From Eubacteriales bacterium (lineage in GTDB: Bacteria > Bacillota > Clostridia > Tissierellales > Dethiosulfatibacteraceae): a DNA stretch of 32,268 bases. Location of the stretch: assembly GCA_030694905.1 (NCBI GenBank), contig JAUYTY010000054.1, forward strand, positions 1-32,268, given 5' to 3'. Below the pieces are notes generated by a model. It was not told the origin of the DNA, ran no database searches, and saw only the letters and a program-made list of their open reading frames with translations. Made by a program: the position numbers and the translations under genes. Shown piece after piece: positions 6,008 through 13,998 of the stretch (position 1 is its first letter; each line of letters begins with the position of its first letter).

Positions 6008-7750
6008 ATGAAAACAATGATTAAAAGAGGATTACTGGTGTTTATCGCACTAATGCTAGTCTTTAGTTTGGCCGCTTGTGGCCAAAGCACTGTAGCTGCA
6101 CCACCAGCAACAAATACATCGGTTGACCAATCAGTTGATGCTGAAGAAACCTCATTAGAAGATCTAGTAGCTGCGTATTTTACAAATATGCCTGATGATA
6201 TTTACAAAATTGATCAAGGCGCATTTCTAGAAAAGGTTGCTGAAGGTCAAGACATGTTTATTTTGGACATTCGTCAAGCGGATGCTTATGAAAAAGGACA
6301 TGTCAGAGGTGCTGTAAATATTCCTTGGGGTCCGGCTATTGCTGATAGTCTGGAGTTTATTCCTCAAGATCAGACAGTCTATGTGTACTGCTACTCAGGC
6401 CAAACTGCCGGTCAAGCTGTGATGACCTTGAACGCTGCGGGAATAGACGCTAAATCGGTCAATCTAGGATTCAATTTTGGAATCAGTAAAGTAGATGGTC
6501 ATCAAGCGTTTCTTGAAACTGAAGAGTACGTCCTTGGAGCAGAAACATATCCTGTTTCCCCAGAGGTGCAAAGCGCTATTGATGATTATTACTACGGCCT
6601 TTCAGATTCACCATACACCAACTATATCATACCTGAAGTCGCATTAAGAACCCTTATTGATGCTGATGAAGACATTTATGTTTTATCAGTAAGAAGCAAA
6701 GCACACTTCGACGAAGGCCATATCATAGGAGCAGATCATATTGCTTTTGGAAAAGATATGCATTTGGAATTTGATAAAATTCCACAGGACGAACCTGTTT
6801 ATGTTTATTGTTACTCAGGTCAGACTGCCGGACAAGTAGTCGCAGGCCTGAAGTTATTAGGATATGAAGCGTACTCATTGAATGGCGGCATGGGTGTTGG
6901 TGCCAACGCACCACTTGGATGGGCTAATAAAGGATATCCAGTTCACTTTGTTGAAGAAGCCGCTCTTGATTATTTTAAAAATTTCGAGTCCAATAATATC
7001 GTGCCGGCAGCGGATGTGTTAGCAGCTATAGATGCTGAAGAAGATATTTTTATACTGGATATTCGACAAACCGATGTATATGAGCAGGGACATCTTAAAG
7101 GTGCCGTATCCGCACCTTGGAATGGAGAATTGGGACAAATTGTCGACAATCTACCAATGGACAAGTCTGTTTATGTGTATTGCTATACAGGACAAACCGC
7201 CGGACAAGCTGTGGCTCTGTTTAGGATGGCAGGCATTGATGCGAAGTCTATCGGCTTAGGTTTCGTCAGAGGCATATCCAAAGTTGAAGGCATTGATAAC
7301 TATTTGGAAACAGAAGAAAATGTTTTGGAAACAGATAAAGTAAATGAAATCAATCCAGCAGTGCGAAGCGCCGTTGTAAAGTATTTTGAAGCTATGGCTG
7401 CTTCTGAAATCACAAACTTCATTATCCCATCAACCGGATTGTTTGATAAACTTCAAACTGGAGACGAATCGATCTTTGTGATCTCTGCCAGACAACCTGA
7501 TGTGTATGCCGAAGGGCATATTGACACAGCTGTCAACATGCCATTTGGTTTAGATATGAATGCTTATTTCAAAGAAATACCAAGAGATAAGACAGCAATT
7601 GTTTATTGCTATACAGGTCAAACAGCTGGCCAGGCTATCGCAGTACTCAGAATGCTAGGCTATCAGGCATGGAGTTTGAATAGTGGTATGGGAACGCCTG
7701 CTACTGCACCGGCAGGATGGGTAAATGAAGGTTTCCCGGTTGTTAAGTAA
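6008..7750 (+). CDS. Lipoprotein with four tandem rhodanese domains
   Basis: Predicted surface lipoprotein of 580 residues. ATG 6008 is chosen because GGAGG ends 4-5 bases upstream and gives a clean signal peptide (KR, hydrophobic core, lipobox LAAC, C24). Four rhodanese domains follow, each with a six-residue active loop: CYSGQT at C128 and C268, CYTGQT at C392 and C534. All four catalytic Cys are kept. Domains 1 and 3 resemble each other (FILDIRQ…, GISKV, the LETEE linker), as do 2 and 4 (GGMG/SGMG, APLGW/APAGW). The Cys spacing is 264 residues between 1 and 3 and 266 between 2 and 4, so the gene arose by duplicating a two-domain unit. Rhodaneses move sulfane sulfur; here the likely role is extracellular capture or relay of sulfur (inference). 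A strong terminator follows. Confidence 0.92.
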   Translation: MKTMIKRGLLVFIALMLVFSLAACGQSTVAAPPATNTSVDQSVDAEETSLEDLVAAYFTNMPDDIYKIDQGAFLEKVAEGQDMFILDIRQADAYEKGHVRGAVNIPWGPAIADSLEFIPQDQTVYVYCYSGQTAGQAVMTLNAAGIDAKSVNLGFNFGISKVDGHQAFLETEEYVLGAETYPVSPEVQSAIDDYYYGLSDSPYTNYIIPEVALRTLIDADEDIYVLSVRSKAHFDEGHIIGADHIAFGKDMHLEFDKIPQDEPVYVYCYSGQTAGQVVAGLKLLGYEAYSLNGGMGVGANAPLGWANKGYPVHFVEEAALDYFKNFESNNIVPAADVLAAIDAEEDIFILDIRQTDVYEQGHLKGAVSAPWNGELGQIVDNLPMDKSVYVYCYTGQTAGQAVALFRMAGIDAKSIGLGFVRGISKVEGIDNYLETEENVLETDKVNEINPAVRSAVVKYFEAMAASEITNFIIPSTGLFDKLQTGDESIFVISARQPDVYAEGHIDTAVNMPFGLDMNAYFKEIPRDKTAIVYCYTGQTAGQAIAVLRMLGYQAWSLNSGMGTPATAPAGWVNEGFPVVK

Positions 7751-7782
7751 CAGATTGTTTTTCTACACAAGGTAAGATTAAC

Positions 7783-7820
7783 CCCCTGGCAAACCAATTT
7801 GCCAGGGGTGTTTTGTTTTT
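7783..7820 (+). terminator. Rho-independent terminator after the four-rhodanese gene
   Basis: Perfect 11-bp stem (7783-7793 with 7798-7808), loop CCAA, followed by TGTTTTGTTTTT. Confidence 0.93.
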
Positions 7821-7954
7821 CGACCAATGCTTATGCTTAATTAATTGAAATGAGCCTGAAATTTTCTTGATTTGTTCATAGATATTTAGATGGTTACACA
7901 CATCAGATTATGATAGAATATCAATGCTTGAAAAATCAACGTCGAGGATTTTAA

Positions 7955-9319
7955 ATGAAACCATGGAAGTATGACGACATTCACAAACATTTCTACAGAA
8001 CCATGTTGGCCATCGCATTGCCTATCATCATTCAGCACCTGATTAGCATCGGACTCAATATGGTTGATACCGTCATGATTGGGAGATTGGGAGAAAATGA
8101 GCTTGCTGCAGTCGGTATCGCAAATAGGATTTATTTTATGTTTGCGATTTTTTGTTTTGGATTCTACAGCGGCGCATCTGTATTTGTTTCTCAGTATTGG
8201 GGTATAAGGGATATAAAGAATATACGTAAAATATTTGGCATAGAAATAACTGGAGGCCTTGTTATTTCATTGGTATTCACGATTCTTCTGCAATTATTGC
8301 CTTATCAGATTATGGGTATTTTTATAAAAGATCCTGTGGTCATCGGTCTAGGTGTGGATTATCTCAGGATAGTCAGCCTTATTTTTGTATTCACATCCAT
8401 GTCATTCGCCATCAGTTTCAATTCCAGATCTATTCGAATGATCAAGGTACCGACCATAATAAATGTCCTTGCTATTGCATTGAATACCTTTCTTAATTAC
8501 ATACTGATATACGGAAATTTTGGAGTGCCTGCCTTCGGCATCAAGGGAGCGGCACTGGCAACTCTGATAGCCAGACTTTTGGAATTTCTTCTAATGTCCG
8601 CATACATCTATATGGACCGTTCTCATCCGCTGGCTGGGACGTTAACCGAATTCTTCTCATGGGAAAAATCTATGCTGAAAAAAGTGTTCAAAACCTCTTT
8701 TCCTGTATTTATAAATGAGATTCTATGGGTTACAGGAACATCAGTCTATTATATAGCTTATGGATTGTTGGGGGCTGAAGCTGTTGCTGTGGTACAGGTG
8801 TCGTTTACCATTGCCGATTTTTTCCAGTCTCTGTTCTTCGGCATAGGTGGGGCTTGTGCCGTAATGATTGGCAATGAGTTGGGTCGTAACGAGATTAAAA
8901 ATGCCTATGAGTACGCCCTTCGTTTTATAAAGATCACCTTTGTATTCTCGATACTGGTTTCAATAATGATGTATCTAATCAGAGATCCTATCATAAGCTT
9001 CTATGATTTCAAGGAGAGCACCAACCTCATGCTTAACAGGTCGTTGATTGTCTCGGCCATATTTCTGGCTCCAAAGATGCAGTCTTATATGATTATTGTC
9101 GGTATATTGAGAAGTGGTGGTGATACCAGATTCTGCATGGTGGTAGACTCGATTTTTGTGTGGCTGATCGGTATCCCTTTGGCATTTATCAGTGTTCTGG
9201 TGTTCAAATGGCCTATCTATCTGGTTTTAGTCGCTGTGTTTACAGAAGAGGCTTTGAAGTTTGCCGTCATATACTCTAGGGTTCTTAGCAAGAAATGGCT
9301 CAATAATTTAATATCCTGA
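7955..9319 (+). CDS. MATE-family multidrug/toxin exporter
   Basis: Polytopic membrane protein of 454 residues, the normal MATE length, with about twelve hydrophobic segments in two similar halves. The N-terminal region contains the family-typical run of ALPIIIQHL, NMVDTVMIGRLG, LAAVGIANR and FVSQYWG. The second half opens with KTSFPVFINEILW. MATE proteins export cationic drugs or metabolites using Na+ or H+ gradients. ATG 7955 is preceded by a GAGGA element. The 3' end overlaps that of the convergent glycerophosphodiesterase gene by 20 bases, so the two transcripts are complementary there. The substrate cannot be told from sequence. No clear promoter matched consensus in 7821-7954, only a weak TAGAAT near 7914. 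Confidence 0.93.
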   Translation: MKPWKYDDIHKHFYRTMLAIALPIIIQHLISIGLNMVDTVMIGRLGENELAAVGIANRIYFMFAIFCFGFYSGASVFVSQYWGIRDIKNIRKIFGIEITGGLVISLVFTILLQLLPYQIMGIFIKDPVVIGLGVDYLRIVSLIFVFTSMSFAISFNSRSIRMIKVPTIINVLAIALNTFLNYILIYGNFGVPAFGIKGAALATLIARLLEFLLMSAYIYMDRSHPLAGTLTEFFSWEKSMLKKVFKTSFPVFINEILWVTGTSVYYIAYGLLGAEAVAVVQVSFTIADFFQSLFFGIGGACAVMIGNELGRNEIKNAYEYALRFIKITFVFSILVSIMMYLIRDPIISFYDFKESTNLMLNRSLIVSAIFLAPKMQSYMIIVGILRSGGDTRFCMVVDSIFVWLIGIPLAFISVLVFKWPIYLVLVAVFTEEALKFAVIYSRVLSKKWLNNLIS

Positions 9320-10022
9320 TTCCTAGATCGGGGTAGTTTGTTATAATCATATTAACATCGGCCTGAATTAAATCTGTCATAGTATTCTCATTATTCACGG
9401 TATAGGTATTGATTGGCAAATTATGCATTTTGGCATTCTTGATAATTTCCTTATCTATAGTCCGATAATCCGGATGGTAAAAATCACATTTTAGGCTTTT
9501 AAGGTATTCCCATGGCTCATACAGTCTAGCACAAAACAACGCGCCTGTTTTTATTGTTGGGGATAATCTTTTGACCTCGAGCAAGGCACCATGGTCGAAT
9601 GAGGATATGATTACATTATTTTCAAGATGACAGTCATATATCTGTTTCAAGACAATATTTTCAATCCCGGGATAATAATAGGATCCAGCCTTAAGCTCGA
9701 TATTGAAAATAAAATCCCCCGCCACATCCAGCGATAAAACATCATTCAAAGAGGGTATCCTCTCATTAAAAAAGTCCCTCGAAAACCAAGTTCCTGCATC
9801 GAGTTTTCTGATTTGCCCGAATGTATAATCCTTCACTTCTCCAATCTTATCAGTTGTCCTGTCGACTCGCTCATCGTGAATGACGACAGGAATATTGTCC
9901 CTTGTCAGATGAACATCGAATTCTATTCCATGGGCTCCAATCCTGATTGCTTTTAGAAAGGATGACACTGTGTTTTCAGGTCGATACCCCATAGCGCCTC
10001 TGTGGCCAATTATTTTGGTCAT
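9300..10022 (-). CDS. ugpQ: Glycerophosphodiester phosphodiesterase
   Basis: Hydrolyses glycerophosphodiesters to glycerol-3-phosphate and an alcohol. 240 residues, no signal peptide, so cytosolic like UgpQ. GDPD motifs are present: GHRG at 6-9 (catalytic His7), PEN at 15-17, EFDV at 34-37 (metal-binding Glu34/Asp36), and HD at 49-50. A later ELK and the C-terminal TVNN element are also typical. It is last in the aroK-aroD-aroE transcript, 12 bases after aroE, with a G-rich ribosome site (GGGGGG). The link to shikimate genes is positional only. The symbol is by family resemblance. Confidence 0.9.
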   Translation of the reverse strand: MTKIIGHRGAMGYRPENTVSSFLKAIRIGAHGIEFDVHLTRDNIPVVIHDERVDRTTDKIGEVKDYTFGQIRKLDAGTWFSRDFFNERIPSLNDVLSLDVAGDFIFNIELKAGSYYYPGIENIVLKQIYDCHLENNVIISSFDHGALLEVKRLSPTIKTGALFCARLYEPWEYLKSLKCDFYHPDYRTIDKEIIKNAKMHNLPINTYTVNNENTMTDLIQADVNMIITNYPDLGIRILNY

Positions 10023-10034
10023 AAGCCCCCCACC

Positions 10035-10907
10035 CTATATTTTATTTTGTTTATTATGGAGAAATTGTCCGACAATATCTCTCATTTCCTTGACTGGAGC
10101 TTCTATCCCAGTCCATATTTTAAAGGCCTCTGCTCCTTGATTGATAAACATACCCAGTCCAGATAAAGTCAAACACCCTTTATTTTCAGCCTCTCTCAAT
10201 AATCTGGTCCTGATTGGATTATATACGATGTCTGCTACCAGTAGATTTTTCGTCAATAAAGCACCGTCAATTGGCATATCCTCTACTCTCGGATGCAACC
10301 CAATACTGGTTGTGTTCACCAGTACATCAATCTGATTCATATGCTGGGCTAAGGCATCTGTAGTCAATTCAACGGGAGTGCAGCAATCTCGAATTACGTT
10401 GTTTATTTCATCACATAACTCTTTCGCTTTGATAAAGGTACGATTGGCAATCACTATTCTCTTAGCGTTTTTATCCGCTAAGGTCATGGCTATAGCTCTG
10501 CAAGCGCCTCCTGCACCTAGAATCATAAAACTGGTGTCAGAAACGACACATCCCGTCTCGATCATCAGAGAAGAAGCAAATCCCTCACCATCGGTGTTGT
10601 AACCCGTCATTCTTCCTTTCTCAATTAAGACGGTATTCACAGACCCAATCTTTTTGGCAAGTGGGTGAATAACATCCAGATGTTGGATTATTTCGATCTT
10701 TCCGGGTATCGTGACATTAAAGCCAATAAAATTCATTTTTTTCATACCTGACAAAAGCTCGCTGTAATCTTTGTTTTCAGCTTCGATGGGTAGATACAGA
10801 CAGTTCAGTCCTGTCAATTCGAATGCTTTGTTCTGCATCAATGGTGACAAGCTGTGTCCTAGAGGATAACCCAGCAGGCCTACCAATCTTGTATTGACAT
10901 CGACCAT
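10035..10907 (-). CDS. aroE: Shikimate dehydrogenase
   Basis: Reduces 3-dehydroshikimate to shikimate with NADPH in aromatic amino acid synthesis. 290 residues, normal length. Substrate-binding GYPLGHSLSP at 13-22, catalytic Lys70 in NVTIPGK, and Asp106 in YNTDGEGF. The nucleotide-binding glycine loop GAGGAC is at 131-136, and ANRT follows the next strand, typical of NADP-binding AroE. ATG 10907 overlaps the aroD stop by one base (TAATG), showing translational coupling. Confidence 0.96.
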   Translation of the reverse strand: MVDVNTRLVGLLGYPLGHSLSPLMQNKAFELTGLNCLYLPIEAENKDYSELLSGMKKMNFIGFNVTIPGKIEIIQHLDVIHPLAKKIGSVNTVLIEKGRMTGYNTDGEGFASSLMIETGCVVSDTSFMILGAGGACRAIAMTLADKNAKRIVIANRTFIKAKELCDEINNVIRDCCTPVELTTDALAQHMNQIDVLVNTTSIGLHPRVEDMPIDGALLTKNLLVADIVYNPIRTRLLREAENKGCLTLSGLGMFINQGAEAFKIWTGIEAPVKEMRDIVGQFLHNKQNKI

Positions 10908-11674
10908 TATTTCACACCGTCCTTTGAAAAGAATTCAATAATTTTTTTCAAATCACCAAACTCAATCTGGCCTGGAGCTGAGGTTTGCCGCATTGAGGCA
11001 AATGAAACTTCAGATCCGAACGCATTTCCCCATACTCTTGATACTCTGCCCAAATCTCCCATTGCCATAGTAATCATTGGTATATCAATGATTTTCCGAG
11101 CTTTGCCTGTAGCTGACAGCAGGGCCAGCACGTCATCTGACGAATTGGGCATCAAAGCAACCTTGACAATATCGGCACCTAAGGATTCTCCTTCAATTAA
11201 TTTGTCGACAATGAATTGTTCTTCTGGTGTTTTTTGAAAATTGTGATAAGACAGGATCAATTTTTTACCATACTGATCTATGAGTTTCTTGACACTATTT
11301 ATATAACCTTCACCATTAATCATCTCAATATCCAACAGGTCAACAATACCTGTTGATAAAACTTTCCGAAACATCTTGTATCTGATTTCCGGATCAAGAC
11401 CGCATCTTCCTCCTTCTGAAAAGTGTCTGCAGGTGAATATGACAGGAATGTTTTGAGTCAACTCCTTAATCCGATTAAGTACTTCTATTGTTTGTTCTAT
11501 GTTCCCAATGCCTTCAAAGTAGTCTGAACGCCATTCAATAAGATCAGGATTCAAATCAGCCGCCTCTTTAAAATCCTCGACAATGGATTGTTCATTCGCT
11601 GAAACTATAGGTATGCATATCAAAAATCTACCTGTTCCAAATTCTTTTCCTTTAATCGAAATTTTTCTCTTCAT
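10907..11674 (-). CDS. aroD: Type I 3-dehydroquinate dehydratase
   Basis: Converts 3-dehydroquinate to 3-dehydroshikimate through a Schiff base. 255 residues. Catalytic residues visible: Glu47 in IEWR, His144 in SYHNF, and Lys171 in DIVKVA. A further conserved RVWGNAFGS and the QTSAPGQ loop close the barrel. ATG 11674 lies inside the aroK reading frame (23-base overlap), with a GGAG ribosome site within aroK. It is the second gene of aroK-aroD-aroE; together the three cover consecutive steps of the shikimate pathway from dehydroquinate to shikimate-3-phosphate. Confidence 0.96.
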   Translation of the reverse strand: MKRKISIKGKEFGTGRFLICIPIVSANEQSIVEDFKEAADLNPDLIEWRSDYFEGIGNIEQTIEVLNRIKELTQNIPVIFTCRHFSEGGRCGLDPEIRYKMFRKVLSTGIVDLLDIEMINGEGYINSVKKLIDQYGKKLILSYHNFQKTPEEQFIVDKLIEGESLGADIVKVALMPNSSDDVLALLSATGKARKIIDIPMITMAMGDLGRVSRVWGNAFGSEVSFASMRQTSAPGQIEFGDLKKIIEFFSKDGVK

Positions 11675-12182
11675 TGCACTCTCCAGTATCTAGCAACAGA
11701 TTCAAAAGCCTATTCAATGTCTCATCTATATTGTCATCATTATTGATAATGAGATCGCTACTCTGTTTATACAGAAATTCTCTTTCCTTATATATGCTTT
11801 CAATTCTCCTGATGCCATCTTTCAGCAAGGGTCGTTTTGTACCGTCAATGTTGCTTAGAATTTTTTCAACGCTTCTGTTCAGCAAGACAACAACAAAACC
11901 GTTTTTTTTGAGATTCCTGACATTTTCACTATTTAGAACAATCCCTCCACCAGTAGACAAAACCATGTCTCCAAATGTAACTAATTCATTGATTGCTTCT
12001 GCTTCAAGATGCCTGAAAAACGCCTCACCTTCTGTCTCAAATATCTGACTGATGGCTCTGCCTTGTTTCTCTTCTATGTATTCATCAGTGCAATAATACT
12101 TCAAACCCATTTTTTCGGATATCATTTTTGCCAATGTTGATTTTCCGCTCCCCATCATTCCGATCAACGCTATCTTTTTCAT
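11652..12182 (-). CDS. aroK: Shikimate kinase
   Basis: Phosphorylates shikimate with ATP. 176 residues. P-loop GMMGSGKST at 8-16, the shikimate-binding DEYIEE near 33, FR in the EAFFRHLE segment, and GGG in LSTGGGIV. KRPLL matches the lid segment. It leads the aroK-aroD-aroE-ugpQ operon, with AAGGA upstream of ATG 12182. Its leader contains intergenic repeat copy B. Confidence 0.95.
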   Translation of the reverse strand: MKKIALIGMMGSGKSTLAKMISEKMGLKYYCTDEYIEEKQGRAISQIFETEGEAFFRHLEAEAINELVTFGDMVLSTGGGIVLNSENVRNLKKNGFVVVLLNRSVEKILSNIDGTKRPLLKDGIRRIESIYKEREFLYKQSSDLIINNDDNIDETLNRLLNLLLDTGECNEEKNFD

Positions 12183-12207
12183 AAAAGTCCTTTCTAAATA
12201 TTGTTTC

Positions 12208-12406
12208 TCCGATGACTAACTGTGCTAAGAATCCCACTTCCATCCGATGACCAACAGTGCTAAGAATCCCACTTCCATAAGTGGAGATAAGCACTGTAGA
12301 GTCCCTGGATAACGGTTTCTAAGGTTCAGATGGCGTTCCAAACGCCACCTGAATCCAAGAACCCTGTTGATAAGTGGGAGATAAGCACTGTAGATTCCCT
12401 GTTGAT
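12208..12406 (-). repeat. Intergenic two-hairpin repeat, copy B, nested in a second shortened copy
   Basis: A full inner copy (12242-12371, reverse complement of copy A with few changes) is flanked by two halves of another copy: 12208-12242 and 12371-12406. The outer halves join at the apical loop of hairpin 2, as if the inner copy inserted there. The outer copy also lacks the hairpin 1 region, apparently by deletion between two AGGG direct repeats. The block lies in the leader of the aroK operon. Confidence 0.88.
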
Positions 12407-12409
12407 ATC

Positions 12410-12439
12410 ATTATAAGTCATATGACCTCAAAAAAACAA
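12410..12439 (-). promoter_or_regulatory. Candidate promoter of the aroK operon
   Basis: Minus-strand TATAAT (12415-12410), with a weak -35 TTGTTT (12439-12434) 18 bases upstream. Transcription from here would carry the whole repeat B in the leader RNA. Confidence 0.45.
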
Positions 12440-12449
12440 CAAGTTTCAT

Positions 12450-12490
12450 CTATATAAAAGAGCAGGGCTCCACTTAATCGCCCTGCTCTT
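12450..12490 (-). terminator. Terminator overlapping the DUF951 gene end
   Basis: 11-bp perfect stem on the minus strand (arms 12490-12480 and 12467-12458, AAGAGCAGGGC/GCCCTGCTCTT) followed by TTTATATA. The first arm is inside the coding end, and the stop codon (12476-12474) sits in the loop. Confidence 0.85.
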
Positions 12491-12677
12491 CTTTTCTTGA
12501 CACAATTTTTTTCATTCTCCTCAGTACTTCTCTTCTTGGCAACCAAACTTGTCTGTCACAAGTGGTGCATTTTATCCGGAAATCCGTTCCTACTCTAAGG
12601 ACCTCCCAATCGTATCCACCGCAAGGATGTTGTTTCTTCAGTTTTATGATATCGCCTATATCAATTTTTTCAGTCAT
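12474..12677 (-). CDS. DUF951 family small protein (YyzM-like)
   Basis: 67 residues. The conserved Firmicutes DUF951 pattern is clear: GDIIKLKK, HPCGG (Cys19), WEVLRVGTDFRIKC and CTTCD (C37, C40), then RREVLRRMKK. The Cys placement suggests a small zinc-binding protein, but no function is established for the family. Ribosome site AAGGTGA lies about 6 bases upstream. It is last in the operon with YedF and CvpA; this family is often found near the origin. Confidence 0.9.
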   Translation of the reverse strand: MTEKIDIGDIIKLKKQHPCGGYDWEVLRVGTDFRIKCTTCDRQVWLPRREVLRRMKKIVSRKEEQGD

Positions 12678-12689
12678 ATAAAATCACCT

Positions 12690-13271
12690 TTATATAATCA
12701 CAGTATTTTGACCTGATGTTATTATTTCCACAATTTCATACATATTGGATACTTCTCCGACAGCTAATTTGTCTGCTAAATTAAAAAAATTCAAGCATGT
12801 TCCACATGAAACAATCCCCGTACCTTTTGCCATTAGCTGCTTTAAATCATCTAATGACTCGGATTCAATACATGTCAGATAAATTCCTGCATTCAAGAAA
12901 ACAATCTTTGACGGTGGATATTCCATCTGTGTCAGTGTATAGATGAAACCCTTCATAAGTATCTTGCCAAGCTCTTCAGAACCTCTTCCCAATAGATTGC
13001 TGCCAATGACATATACTAACTGACTGGTGTTCTGTCGTTCTTCAACTGATTTAATTTTTTCGTCTGCCTTTTTAAAGAAAGATATCTCGATTTGATCGGA
13101 ACCCTCTTTTATGGCAACCTCGCAACCAAGACTCTTTGCCAGCTTCATAAGATTTAACTTAGCTGTCTCATTGTCAACAATTGTAGTGACATTCTCATTG
13201 ACATCCAATGCCTTCTTTGTGAGAATGACCGGTTGCGGACATGCTAGTCCTCTTGCATCAATGCTCTTCAT
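12690..13271 (-). CDS. yedF: YedF-type selenium/sulfur metabolism protein (TusA + DsrE-like domains)
   Basis: 193-residue fusion. An N-terminal TusA-like domain with CPQP at 11-14 (Cys11) covers about residues 1-70. A DsrE-like domain covers about 85-193 and ends with the YedF motif SCGTCL (C156, C159). Members are called sulfurtransferase-like selenium metabolism proteins because they co-occur with selenium-using genes; the biochemical role is not settled. No selenium genes (selA, selD) are in the window. It sits 14 bases after cvpA and 12 before the DUF951 gene. The SCGTC codons create a near-consensus parS site (12798-12813). Together with the TusA/YeeE genes far upstream it makes a second sulfur-carrier locus. 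Confidence 0.92.
   Translation of the reverse strand: MKSIDARGLACPQPVILTKKALDVNENVTTIVDNETAKLNLMKLAKSLGCEVAIKEGSDQIEISFFKKADEKIKSVEERQNTSQLVYVIGSNLLGRGSEELGKILMKGFIYTLTQMEYPPSKIVFLNAGIYLTCIESESLDDLKQLMAKGTGIVSCGTCLNFFNLADKLAVGEVSNMYEIVEIITSGQNTVII
12798..12813. promoter_or_regulatory. Candidate parS site (Spo0J/Noc-type palindrome) inside yedF
   Basis: TGTTCCACATGAAACA matches the Bacillus-type parS consensus TGTTNCACGTGAAACA at all but one base (A for G in the centre). The window encodes Spo0J, Soj and Noc, and parS sites lie around origins. It is about 17.5 kb from dnaA. It overlaps conserved YedF codons, so chance cannot be excluded. Confidence 0.55.
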
Positions 13272-13285
13272 CTTTTATCAGTCTC

Positions 13286-13990
13286 CTATTGGTTTAGTAT
13301 ACCTTTGTATGTTAGGTAATTCAGTATGATATTGTTTTCGTAGAAATACTGGCTGGACCTGGATTCCAGTATCGTTGTTGTAAGGCCGTTATCTGGTTTG
13401 GACATGGAAATGAAAGGCGATGCTATAGCGAAGAAGATGTAAATAAGTATAATCGCTTTAATGAGGCCTAGTCCTCCACCAAGCAATCTGTTCAATGTGC
13501 TCAAGACAGGTGCCTTAAACATAGTATTCAGTATATTGGCTGCTATCATCAGTACAAAATATACCACAAGGAAGGTGATCGCAAAGCTGATGATATAAAC
13601 GAAAATCGTGGCGATTCTATCTGCTAGATTGTCAATGTAGTTGCTTATATTCACATTCATAGCGTCTTTGAACACATAGTCATTCAGTAGTCTCTGAATA
13701 TCAAAAGGTAGTTTCTCAAAACCCTTGAACACGCCTCCCAGATTGTCGGCAATCTGACTTTCAAACAGATCAGTCAATCTGTCCGTGACATCGTCTTTAA
13801 TAAATCCAAATATACCCGTTACCCTCATAATTACATCATGGATAATGTATGAGTAATTATAGGCAATGAAAAACGAAAGTATGATCCCTATCAGCTCAAA
13901 TAATCCCATAATAAGTCCTCTTTTGAAGCCATAAAAGAACGAGATTGAAAGAGATGCCACAATGATTATATCAACAATATTGTATCCCAT
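13286..13990 (-). CDS. CvpA family membrane protein
   Basis: 234 residues. N-terminal segment VDIIIVASL…FFYGFKRGLIMGLFELIGIILSF is the classic CvpA opening (helix, FxGxKxG turn, helix). A soluble middle part (about 65-135) and two or three more membrane helices follow. CvpA proteins are named for colicin V production; in Gram-positives the role is unclear, with links to envelope integrity. Start ATG 13990 has AGGTG 6 bases upstream and lies 8 bases after the preceding gene. Confidence 0.88.
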   Translation of the reverse strand: MGYNIVDIIIVASLSISFFYGFKRGLIMGLFELIGIILSFFIAYNYSYIIHDVIMRVTGIFGFIKDDVTDRLTDLFESQIADNLGGVFKGFEKLPFDIQRLLNDYVFKDAMNVNISNYIDNLADRIATIFVYIISFAITFLVVYFVLMIAANILNTMFKAPVLSTLNRLLGGGLGLIKAIILIYIFFAIASPFISMSKPDNGLTTTILESRSSQYFYENNIILNYLTYKGILNQ

Positions 13991-13998
13991 TTTTTCAC

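Noticed and set aside
12085-12294. 69-codon minus-strand ORF through the repeat and aroK start
   Set aside because: Composed of repeat sequence joined to an off-frame piece of aroK.
12690-13271. Selenocysteine codon in YedF or the hydrogenase genes
   Set aside because: Frames are complete with ordinary Cys codons at all active positions; no in-frame TGA.
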